Assembly (NCBI GenBank): GCA_043769985.1
Contig: JAYVIV010000003.1
Span: 1-21,081 of the forward strand
Source of the DNA: Arcicella sp043769985
Lineage (GTDB): Bacteria; Bacteroidota; Bacteroidia; Cytophagales; Spirosomataceae
Direction of reading: 5' to 3'
Length of the DNA stretch: 21,081 nt
Shown: in pieces, positions 6,728 through 13,906 of the stretch
How positions within the stretch are numbered: the first letter of the stretch is position 1
Layout: each line of letters starts with the position of its first letter
Made by a program: the position numbers and the translations under genes
Notes under the pieces: model-generated
Told to the model about the DNA's origin: nothing
Seen by the model: the letters and a program-made list of their open reading frames with translations, nothing else
The model's database searches: none

Positions 6728-9124
6728 ATGAGAAAGCGAATCGAAAAAGTTGATTTGACTCCCGAAAGAAGGGAACAGACTCGTCAAAGAAAAGACGATG
6801 TAAACCGTGCATTAGGACGTGAAGTGCCTGTAAGAAAAACCTACGGAGAAAGTGGCGAGAGAAAAGAGTTTAGCGGAGAACGCAAACCTTACGGAGAGAA
6901 GAGAGAATTCACAGGCGAAAGAAAACCTTTTAATTCGGACGAACGTAAACCATACGGAGAAAAAAGAGAATTTGGAGGAGAGAGAAAACCTTATGGCGAG
7001 AAAAGAGAATTCAATTCGGGCGAAAGAAAACCTTACGGTGAACGTCCAGAAAGAAGAGAATTCAATTTAGGTGAGCGTAAACCTTTTAATCCTGACGAAA
7101 GAAAACCATACGGAGAAAAAAGAGAGTTCAATTCGGGCGAAAGAAAACCTTACGGAGAAAAAAGAGAGTTTACGGGCGAAAGAAAACCATTTAATTCTGA
7201 CAAACCTTACGGCGAAAGAAAAGAATTCGGTGGAGAACGTAAACCATACGGAGAGAAAAGAGATTTCAATGCTGGCGAACGTAAACCTTATGGTGAGAAA
7301 AGAGAATTTGGAGGAGAGAGAAAACCTTATGGAGAAAAAAGAGAATTCAACAGCGAGCGTCCAGAAAGAAGAGAATTTACAGGTGAAAGAAAACCTTTTA
7401 ATTCGGACGAGCGTAAACCTTACAGTGAGAAAAGAGAATTCGGTGGAGAACGTAAACCTTACGGAGAAAAAAGAGAATTCAATTCGGGTGAACGTAAACC
7501 TTACGGAGAAAAAAGAGAATTCAACAGCGAACGTCCAGAAAGAAGAGAATTTACTGGCGAACGTAAACCTTACGGAGAAAAAAGAGAATTCAATAGCGAA
7601 CGTCCAGAAAGAAGAGAATTTACGGGCGAACGTAAACCATACGGAGAAAAAAGAGAATTTACGGGCGAAAGAAAGCCTTTTAATTCTGACGAACGTAAAC
7701 CTTACGGAGAAAAAAGAGAATTTGGAGGAGAGAGAAAACCTTATGGTGAGAAAAGAGAATTTACGGGCGAAAGAAAACCTTTCAATTCTGACAAACCTTA
7801 CGGCGAAAAAAGAGAATTTGGAGGAGAGCGTAAACCATACGGAGAGAAAAGAGAATTTAATAGCGAACGTCCAGAAAGAAGAGAATTTACGGGCGAACGT
7901 AAACCTTATGGTGAGAAAAGAGAATTTACGGGCGAAAGAAAACCTTTTAATTCTGACAAACCTTACGGCGAAAAAAGAGAATTTAATGCTGGCGAACGCA
8001 AACCATACGGAGAGAAAAGAGAATTTACAGGCGAAAGAAAACCTTACGGAGAACGTCCAACACCAGCATCTGGCGAACGAAAACCCTACGGAGATAAACC
8101 TCAATTTAGTTACGGTAATGATAAAAGAAAACCCGTTGCTAAAAGATTTGATAAAGGAGATTTCAATAAGCCCCGCCCAAGTTTTGGGGATAAACCTTCT
8201 TCCGAGGAAAAAAAAAGCCGAGGCGAGGGAAACGATAAACCAGAGAAGACTTACGGATCAGCAAAAGTGAATTTTGGAGGAAAAAACCTCTTTAAAGCTC
8301 ACAATCCAGCAGAACAATCTGACAAATGGACACCAACCTACAAAATAGGTCAATACAGAGATACTGCTCCAAAGAAAGTTCAGAAGAAAATTGAAGCCTC
8401 TGAGAAGAAAAATAGCTCTGAAATTCGACTGAATCGTTTTATTGCTAATGCAGGAATTTGTTCACGTCGTGAAGCAGATGACATCATTAAAGCAGGAGAA
8501 ATAAGTGTAAACGGAGATGTTATTACTGAAATGGGGCATCAAGTTCAGCCTGGTGATGTGGTAAAAATGGGAAATAAGAAGTTGAGTCGTGAGAAAATGG
8601 TGTACGTTTTAATTAACAAACCCAAAGATTTTATCACCACAACTGAAGACCCAGACGACCGCAAAACGGTAATGGATTTAGTAAAAAATGCTTGCGAAGA
8701 ACGAATTTATCCAGTGGGTCGTTTAGACAGAAACACAACGGGTTTATTACTTTTAACGAATGATGGAGAATTGGCAGATAAATTGACGCATCCTTCAAAC
8801 GAAGTTGAAAAACTATATCAAGTAGAGCTTGACAAACCTTTAACAGCCGAACATCAAGAACAAATTTTGAAAGGAATTACCCTCGAAGATGGCGAATTTA
8901 AAGCGGATGAAGTAGGAATTGTTACACCAGATAACATGGTGATTGGCATCAAAATTCACTCGGGACGAAATCGTATTGTAAGACGTTTGTTTGAATCTTT
9001 GGGTTATGACGTACTAAAACTCGACCGTACAACTTTTGCAGGATTAAACAAAAAAGACCTCCCACGTGGTTCTTGGAGGTTTTTGACTGAGAAAGAAGTA
9101 GTTAAGTTGAAGTTTTTTAAATAG
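6728..9124 (+). CDS. RluB/RsuA-family 23S rRNA pseudouridine synthase with giant repeat domain
   Basis: This 798-residue enzyme converts a uridine in rRNA to pseudouridine. The catalytic part is C-terminal: an S4 RNA-binding domain from about residue 566 ('RLNRFIANAGICSRREAD') followed by the synthase domain with the family motif GRLDRNTTGLLLLTNDG, catalytic Asp667, then 'IHSGRNRIVRRLF'. The RsuA/RluB/RluE/RluF class is clear; RluB is favoured because the Bacteroidota homologue is usually of this type. Residues 1-40 are basic, and about 43-457 are a tandem array built on GERKPYGEKREF with variants GERKPFNSD and NSERPERREF, with roughly two dozen KPYG units. Residues 458-565 are a basic linker. 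The extension is highly charged and certainly disordered; RNA or ribosome binding is inference. Typical RluB enzymes are about 250-300 residues, so two thirds of this protein is extra. Confidence 0.93.
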   Translation: MRKRIEKVDLTPERREQTRQRKDDVNRALGREVPVRKTYGESGERKEFSGERKPYGEKREFTGERKPFNSDERKPYGEKREFGGERKPYGEKREFNSGERKPYGERPERREFNLGERKPFNPDERKPYGEKREFNSGERKPYGEKREFTGERKPFNSDKPYGERKEFGGERKPYGEKRDFNAGERKPYGEKREFGGERKPYGEKREFNSERPERREFTGERKPFNSDERKPYSEKREFGGERKPYGEKREFNSGERKPYGEKREFNSERPERREFTGERKPYGEKREFNSERPERREFTGERKPYGEKREFTGERKPFNSDERKPYGEKREFGGERKPYGEKREFTGERKPFNSDKPYGEKREFGGERKPYGEKREFNSERPERREFTGERKPYGEKREFTGERKPFNSDKPYGEKREFNAGERKPYGEKREFTGERKPYGERPTPASGERKPYGDKPQFSYGNDKRKPVAKRFDKGDFNKPRPSFGDKPSSEEKKSRGEGNDKPEKTYGSAKVNFGGKNLFKAHNPAEQSDKWTPTYKIGQYRDTAPKKVQKKIEASEKKNSSEIRLNRFIANAGICSRREADDIIKAGEISVNGDVITEMGHQVQPGDVVKMGNKKLSREKMVYVLINKPKDFITTTEDPDDRKTVMDLVKNACEERIYPVGRLDRNTTGLLLLTNDGELADKLTHPSNEVEKLYQVELDKPLTAEHQEQILKGITLEDGEFKADEVGIVTPDNMVIGIKIHSGRNRIVRRLFESLGYDVLKLDRTTFAGLNKKDLPRGSWRFLTEKEVVKLKFFK
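6852..8098 (+). repeat. coding tandem repeat of about 36-bp units (GERKPYGEKREF)
   Basis: The array consists of units of 12 codons with shorter and longer variants. Synonymous third bases differ between units (CGT/AGA for Arg, CCT/CCA for Pro, TAC/TAT for Tyr), yet amino acids are nearly constant, which points to selection on protein sequence. Length changes would stay in frame. The pattern also keeps other frames open for long stretches, producing large false reading frames on both strands. Confidence 0.9.
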
Positions 9125-9130
9125 ATTATA

Positions 9131-9167
9131 AAAAAATAAGCTCCTGATTTTCTGGGGCTTATTTTTT
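9131..9167. terminator. bidirectional intrinsic terminator between convergent genes
   Basis: A 14-bp stem (9131-9144 with 9154-9167, one G-T wobble on the plus strand) with a 9-base loop is flanked by A-run and T-run. It serves both the pseudouridine synthase gene ending at 9124 and the HNH gene whose stop codon begins at 9167. Confidence 0.85.
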
Positions 9168-9742
9168 TACATTGATTCTGGAAATTTTATTTTTATCTTG
9201 AATTCTTCTTCAATTGCTCTGATGAAATAAACACGATTGGGATTTCTTTTCATCAAACGGTCAAAATATAATTGTGCTGGAATATTCAACTCTGTCATAT
9301 CTTCTTTATGCCCATTAACGTATTCTTTGCGTTCACGGGCAAGTTCTAAATCATCTAATTTGAGCAACTTTATCAAATTCTCCGCTTCTTTATCGCCGAT
9401 ATTAAAATCATAATAACCATCTTCGTACATGACTCTTTTCTCAAAATCGTTATCCATAGGACTCAGAATTGGTTGAAATTTATCCCATTTAATTGATTTT
9501 TCAGAATTCCATTGATGTTTAACCAAAAACCAATTATGGTATCCGTCTTCGTCAGTTCCCTTTAATTTAGGGTTAAAATGTTCAATATCTCTGGTATCAC
9601 TTCTTCCAAAAAAGGTTTCAGTGTAGGTGCAAATATGATTTTGTTCAGTCAAAAGCGTTTCTCTAATCTTTTCGCTATGAGAACCATATTTCCAACTATT
9701 TGACAAAATTAGCGATTCAGTGTTTTTAATTTGTCTTCTCAT
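9167..9742 (-). CDS. HNH endonuclease, PtuB-like (Septu-type defence nuclease)
   Basis: The 191-residue protein carries an HNH-type core: 'ICTYTETFF' at 37-45, then 'DIEHFNPK' (52-59, catalytic His55 with Glu54), 'YHNW' (68-71) and 'HQWNSEKS' (76-83). The order DIEHF-x-PK, then W, then WN-x2-K is that of the PtuB/TIGR02646-like HNH group found in Septu and in retron Ec78 effectors. In that group the ATPase partner controls a nuclease acting on nucleic acid after phage infection. Its start overlaps the stop of the ATPase gene by 4 bp (ATGA, 9739-9742), so the two are probably translationally coupled. Unlike typical zinc-bound relatives with C-x2-C, this protein has CTYT, with a single Cys. Activity is therefore probable but not certain. 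Naming it ptuB is inference from domain plus partner. Confidence 0.72.
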   Translation of the reverse strand: MRRQIKNTESLILSNSWKYGSHSEKIRETLLTEQNHICTYTETFFGRSDTRDIEHFNPKLKGTDEDGYHNWFLVKHQWNSEKSIKWDKFQPILSPMDNDFEKRVMYEDGYYDFNIGDKEAENLIKLLKLDDLELARERKEYVNGHKEDMTELNIPAQLYFDRLMKRNPNRVYFIRAIEEEFKIKIKFPESM

Positions 9743-11424
9743 GCTGGGAAAGTATATTTATTGCCAATCTCTCTTCGCTCATCCATGTAGATTTCTTTTT
9801 TGTCGATACTTTCTTCTGCCCTAATTAACCTTTTCAACTCTTTATATCTCTCCCAAGCCCTAATCTTTGGGTCACTCATGTATTCTTCTAAATCAAAAAT
9901 ATCACGAAGCATCGTATCAGACGACAGGGCTTGAAAATCAATATCCACTTTTTCAACGGTGATTCCTTCCTCAACGGTTCGATTGACTTTTAATAAAACA
10001 GAATTCTCAGGGGCACCCAATAAAGGCACAAGGCTATGCGTAGAGGCAATAAATTGAACTTTTGGAAAAATAGAAGACAGCAAAGAAGGGATTTCTCTTT
10101 GCATTTTAGGATGCCAGTGTAAATCTAATTCATCAATAATCACGATTCCCGCCAATTCAGAAGGTTCTGTAATTTCTGGCTGAGATTTGAACAAACGAAT
10201 CATCATATCGCCCACCATTGCCAAAATACTTCTAAAACCAGAAGCTAATTGATTGAAAGTTACACGGTTATATTTTGAGCCATTTTCGGTTGGTTCTTTT
10301 TCGATGTAAAAAATCTTTCGTTGAGGCACATCTACTTGAATGTCAGATAGATATGGAATCAGTTTTAAGAATGTCTGTATGACGGCATCAAATCTTGGAT
10401 TTTTTTCTAAATACCAAATTAATAATTCAAATTCAATATTTAGCAATATACCATCTGAATTAAAAAGACTGTATGTGGTTGTACTTTTTTTGGCTATATC
10501 ATTTTGCGTTTGGTCAGTTTGGATTTGTAGGCGTGAAGGACCGTAACAGGCGAGGTGAATTAGAGGTTTGAAATTAGTTTGACCAATACTATTAATCACA
10601 CTATGACTTTGATTAAAATATTCAATTGATATTCCATTTTCTTCAAAATTAAAATCAAACAATTCTGCATCTTCGTCTTTTTTACCTACAAAACCAATTG
10701 TTATTGAACGCAAAATTGTTGTTTTACCATATCCATTTTCACCAATCAAAAATATCCAACTTGTGTCAATTGGTAAACCTTCAAAATTAGTTATAATTAC
10801 ACCATCATATTTTTTAACTTTCAGACATTTAAGACTATGCGGTAAAATATTTTCAACTTTTTGAAAAGTATCAGGTGTTAAATCATTAATTAAAAATGAA
10901 GAATCATATTTCATTCTGGCAAAAATGAAATTGCCAAAAAATATTACAGCTTCCTTTGCTAATTCGATTATTTCATTGTCATCTGTATTTAGTTCAAATT
11001 CAGGGTTATACACATCGTTTTTATCAATGCTTCCAATGTTTAGGCTAATAAAGTGTTTCTCAAAAACTGATAAATATTTTTGTACTTTTAATTTATAATC
11101 ATTCAACTCATTAGTTTCATCTTCATTAGATATAATTTGATTTAGATATAATTTTGCTGTATCTAAATGACTTATTTTAGCAGAAACAGACCATTTATGA
11201 GAAAATTTACCATCCTTATCAATTCCAACAATTTTAGTTTTAACAGGATGTAATTTTAATCTATCCTTTTCTACCTCTAAATTCTTATCCCATTCATCCA
11301 ATAACCCCCCATTAACCTCCAACAAGCCCTTTATCTCGTCAAACCCTTTCCCTTCATTTTTGAACTTGATAAAAAGATTATGTAAACGTATTTCTTCTGT
11401 TTTTGTCATTTGATTATTGCTCAT
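9739..11424 (-). CDS. AAA/ABC-type ATPase, PtuA-like (Septu-type defence)
   Basis: The 561-residue protein has a P-loop ATPase of the AAA_21/OLD-like ABC class: Walker A GENGYGKT (228-235, Lys234), an ABC-signature-like LASGFRS (393-399), Walker B IVIIDELDLHWHP (427-439, Glu432) and an H-loop STHS (461-464). A 200-residue region precedes Walker A, longer than in most stand-alone ATPases of this class. Its residues 12-50 ('FKNEGKGFDEIKGLLEV') resemble a helix-turn-helix, followed by a possible beta-rich stretch and helices. The partner is the downstream HNH nuclease, overlapping by 4 bp; the pair matches the PtuA/PtuB composition. The DNA of the N-terminal half (about 10560-11280) is visibly more AT-rich than neighbouring genes, compatible with horizontal transfer. 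Septu identity is inferred; a related uncharacterised ATPase-HNH system is the main alternative. Confidence 0.75.
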   Translation of the reverse strand: MSNNQMTKTEEIRLHNLFIKFKNEGKGFDEIKGLLEVNGGLLDEWDKNLEVEKDRLKLHPVKTKIVGIDKDGKFSHKWSVSAKISHLDTAKLYLNQIISNEDETNELNDYKLKVQKYLSVFEKHFISLNIGSIDKNDVYNPEFELNTDDNEIIELAKEAVIFFGNFIFARMKYDSSFLINDLTPDTFQKVENILPHSLKCLKVKKYDGVIITNFEGLPIDTSWIFLIGENGYGKTTILRSITIGFVGKKDEDAELFDFNFEENGISIEYFNQSHSVINSIGQTNFKPLIHLACYGPSRLQIQTDQTQNDIAKKSTTTYSLFNSDGILLNIEFELLIWYLEKNPRFDAVIQTFLKLIPYLSDIQVDVPQRKIFYIEKEPTENGSKYNRVTFNQLASGFRSILAMVGDMMIRLFKSQPEITEPSELAGIVIIDELDLHWHPKMQREIPSLLSSIFPKVQFIASTHSLVPLLGAPENSVLLKVNRTVEEGITVEKVDIDFQALSSDTMLRDIFDLEEYMSDPKIRAWERYKELKRLIRAEESIDKKEIYMDERREIGNKYTFPA

Positions 11425-11430
11425 TTACCC

Positions 11431-11468
11431 CAAAAATAAACAATCCACAAGAAAAACTCCTCTGGATT
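11431..11468 (-). terminator. intrinsic terminator behind pbpC, in front of the ATPase gene
   Basis: On the minus strand AATCCA and TGGATT (plus 11463-11468 and 11442-11447) pair, with an inner AGGA/TCTT stem after a G-G mismatch, followed by the T-rich stretch at 11441-11431. It would end the pdxJ-fic-pbpC transcript only 7 bases before the ATPase ATG at 11424, so the defence genes depend on read-through or an unrecognised promoter. Confidence 0.55.
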
Positions 11469-11512
11469 ATCATTTTTTATTGATTTTAATCTCAATTGCT
11501 AATTTCTAATAA

Positions 11513-13906
11513 TTACTCCCATTTAACCTTCACAAAAATATCAGTATTCCTGCCTTTATCATCACTACAAGAAATCTTAATTTTTCCAGCTTTTGGTTCA
11601 AAGAAAATAGGCGTATTGGGCGTTGATTTTTGCAGTAATTTATCGTTAATATACCAATAAATTTCCTTTACATCATTTCTGACTTGGGCATTTAGCATTA
11701 ATTTTTGGGTATCGTTTTTATCCAAAATATATTCCGAACCATCTACGGGATAAACAATCTGCGGAGCATTTTCTTGAAAAACTCTTTCACATTTTGGATT
11801 ATGCGTTGGCACTCTTTCGTACAGAATATGCTTCGTCTCAAACCAACTCACCAATTCTGGGGCATGATTCGGATAAATCTTTTTGACCGCACCGCTGTCA
11901 GGCAAACAATGCGAGCAATAACTCATTCGCTCGTCCGCACTGATATACACATACTTGGCGTGCGTACATAAGGTCATTTTAGAAACACTCGGAATATAAT
12001 AATCTGTTATTTGATTGATACAGAACTCATTAGGTACATCGCCACTTTCAGCACAAACTTTTCTCATCGCCATATTTTCGGGTGATTTAAACCATTTTGA
12101 GGAGGAATTATAATCAATTGTATTAAAAATATCGAACAGAAGTGGAGTTGCAATATTCGCTCCCGAAAGTTCTGGAACGCCTTCTCCTGAGAAATTTCCA
12201 ATCCAAACGCCAACCGTATATTTGGCATTATAGCCAATACTCCAAGCATCTTTTTTGCCGAAAGATGTACCCGTTTTCCAAGCAATTTTGGGCATTCGGT
12301 ACGTGTAGGCGTAGTTATTGGGTAAATCTGGGCGAGTGATTTGGGTTAGGATTTGGTTGATTAGGTAAGTGGATTCGGGAGAACATACCTCACCCCCCAG
12401 CCCCCTCTCCTTAATGAGAGGGGGAGTAGTCGGACGAATACCCCCCCTTTCATTAAGGAGAGGGGGCTGGGGGGTGAGGTACGTTGATTTTTGAAATTGT
12501 CCTTCATTCGCAAAACTTGAAAACAGATTGGTCAACTCTTCCAAAGTCACCCCGCAACCACCTAAAACTAAGGATAATCCTAATTTGGACGAGTTTTTTT
12601 TCACCGCTTGGAAATCTGCCTTTTTAAGTTTATCCACTAAAACAGGCGTGGTAATTTCCTTCAATAATTTTACGGCAGGAATATTTAATGAATTTGCCAA
12701 AGCAAATTCTATGGTAATTTTCCCGTGAAATAATTTATCGAAATTTTCAGGCTCAAAACCGCCAAAATTCGTTGGAACGTCATTGATTGTAGTTTTTGGC
12801 GTGATAATTCCTTTGTCGAAAGCCGTTGCGTATAAAAGTGGTTTCAGCGTGCTTCCTGGTGAACGAATCGCTCGCACGCCATCCACTTGGCCGCCGTCCA
12901 CGGGATTATTAAAATCTGCCGAACCCACGTATGCCTCCACTTGATTGGTTTGGTTGTTAATCACCATCACCGCAGCATTATGAATGTTCATGGCATAGAG
13001 CCGACTCACGTAGTTTTGTACAATTTTCTCAATCGTCAATTGCTTATTCCGAATTAAGGAAGAATGGATGTTTGCCTCGGTGGGATTCTCTTGTTTTAGT
13101 CGTAAAGAAAGGTGAGGAGCGAGCTTGGGAGCTTCATGTCTTTGAACATTTAACGGTTCGCTCAAAGCATCGTCAATATCCTGATTATAAAATACGTGGT
13201 CAGTTTTAAATTCTTCTAACCAACGATTTCTTTCCTTCAAAATATAGTCATTATTTATCCCCAAACGCAAACTTGATGGACGATTGGGAATAATTGCCAA
13301 AGCCATTACCTCCGCCAAACTCAATACATCGGGTGATTTCTGAAAGTACAAAATGGAAGCGGATTTTATACCCTCAATATTCGACCCATAAGGCACCAAA
13401 TTCAAGTAAAGTTGGAGGATTTCATCTTTGGAATAATGCACTTCCAACTGAAAAGCCCGTAGAATTTCGATGATTTTATTGAAATACGTTCGACTTTTGG
13501 GTTTTAACAATCGAACAACTTGCATCGTGATGGTACTTGCCCCCGATGTACGTCTGCCCGTGAATACATTACGCACACCCGCCCGCAAAACTGCAAAAGG
13601 ATTTACCCCAAAATGCCAACGAAACCAACGGTCTTCCTTATAAACAATGGCTTTTTCGAGCGTTGGCGTAATCTCCGAAAGCTCCGTTTTCATCCGCCAT
13701 TTATCTTGATTATTCAAAAAAGCATGAAGAATTTTTCCTTCTGAGTCATTGATTAGAGTGGAATAATTGGGTTGTACTTTGAAAGGGAAAATTAGATCTA
13801 ATAGGATGAAAAGCAACAAGCCGTAAGAGATGATTCTTACGGCTCTGTATTGGAAAATTCGTTTTAGGAATGGAATGATGTTTTGTTTTAAGTGGTTGAT
13901 ATTCAT
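11513..13906 (-). CDS. pbpC: penicillin-binding protein 1C with in-frame palindromic insertion
   Basis: A 797-residue bifunctional peptidoglycan synthase anchored by an N-terminal helix (about 24-44). The GT51 glycosyltransferase domain has Glu91 in 'EDRWFRWHFGVNP' and 'SGASTITMQVVRLL' (121-134). The transpeptidase has SPGSTLKP (Ser352, Lys355), SLN (406-408) and KTG (544-546). A Cys-containing linker and a C-terminal immunoglobulin-like BiPBP_C domain (about 710-797) complete the PBP1C architecture. Residues about 477-507, between SLN and KTG, are low-complexity Pro/Leu/Glu/Arg/Gly sequence ('LTPQPPLLNERGG' and 'TPPLIKERGLGGEV') encoded by a 96-bp palindromic element; the reading frame is intact, and all catalytic motifs remain, so the enzyme is probably functional. 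The start at 13906 overlaps the stop of the fic gene (ATGA), indicating coupled translation. Confidence 0.93.
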   Translation of the reverse strand: MNINHLKQNIIPFLKRIFQYRAVRIISYGLLLFILLDLIFPFKVQPNYSTLINDSEGKILHAFLNNQDKWRMKTELSEITPTLEKAIVYKEDRWFRWHFGVNPFAVLRAGVRNVFTGRRTSGASTITMQVVRLLKPKSRTYFNKIIEILRAFQLEVHYSKDEILQLYLNLVPYGSNIEGIKSASILYFQKSPDVLSLAEVMALAIIPNRPSSLRLGINNDYILKERNRWLEEFKTDHVFYNQDIDDALSEPLNVQRHEAPKLAPHLSLRLKQENPTEANIHSSLIRNKQLTIEKIVQNYVSRLYAMNIHNAAVMVINNQTNQVEAYVGSADFNNPVDGGQVDGVRAIRSPGSTLKPLLYATAFDKGIITPKTTINDVPTNFGGFEPENFDKLFHGKITIEFALANSLNIPAVKLLKEITTPVLVDKLKKADFQAVKKNSSKLGLSLVLGGCGVTLEELTNLFSSFANEGQFQKSTYLTPQPPLLNERGGIRPTTPPLIKERGLGGEVCSPESTYLINQILTQITRPDLPNNYAYTYRMPKIAWKTGTSFGKKDAWSIGYNAKYTVGVWIGNFSGEGVPELSGANIATPLLFDIFNTIDYNSSSKWFKSPENMAMRKVCAESGDVPNEFCINQITDYYIPSVSKMTLCTHAKYVYISADERMSYCSHCLPDSGAVKKIYPNHAPELVSWFETKHILYERVPTHNPKCERVFQENAPQIVYPVDGSEYILDKNDTQKLMLNAQVRNDVKEIYWYINDKLLQKSTPNTPIFFEPKAGKIKISCSDDKGRNTDIFVKVKWE
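12386..12481. repeat. REP/BIME-like palindromic element inserted in frame in pbpC
   Basis: Arms at 12386-12424 and 12443-12481 (39 bp) are complementary with one mismatch, around an 18-base centre. Each arm contains its own small hairpin CTCTC-CTTAAT-GAGAG, so the unit is two head-to-head copies of a hairpin. Because 96 is divisible by three and no stop occurs, the host gene stays open and gains about 32 residues. It is a relative of the intergenic element at 2583-2663. Confidence 0.9.

Noticed and set aside
7067..8104. Open frame of 345 codons antisense to the repeat domain
   Set aside because: It is made only of the same repeat read backwards (Phe/Ser/Arg-rich), has no domain and no promoter, and exists because the repeat has no stops in that frame.
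7071..8270. Open frame of 399 codons in another plus frame of the repeat domain
   Set aside because: Also a by-product of the repeat; the true frame contains the catalytic domain and the start near the promoter.
9167..11424. Retron with PtuAB effectors
   Set aside because: No reverse transcriptase gene and no msr/msd-like structured RNA region is present next to the pair.
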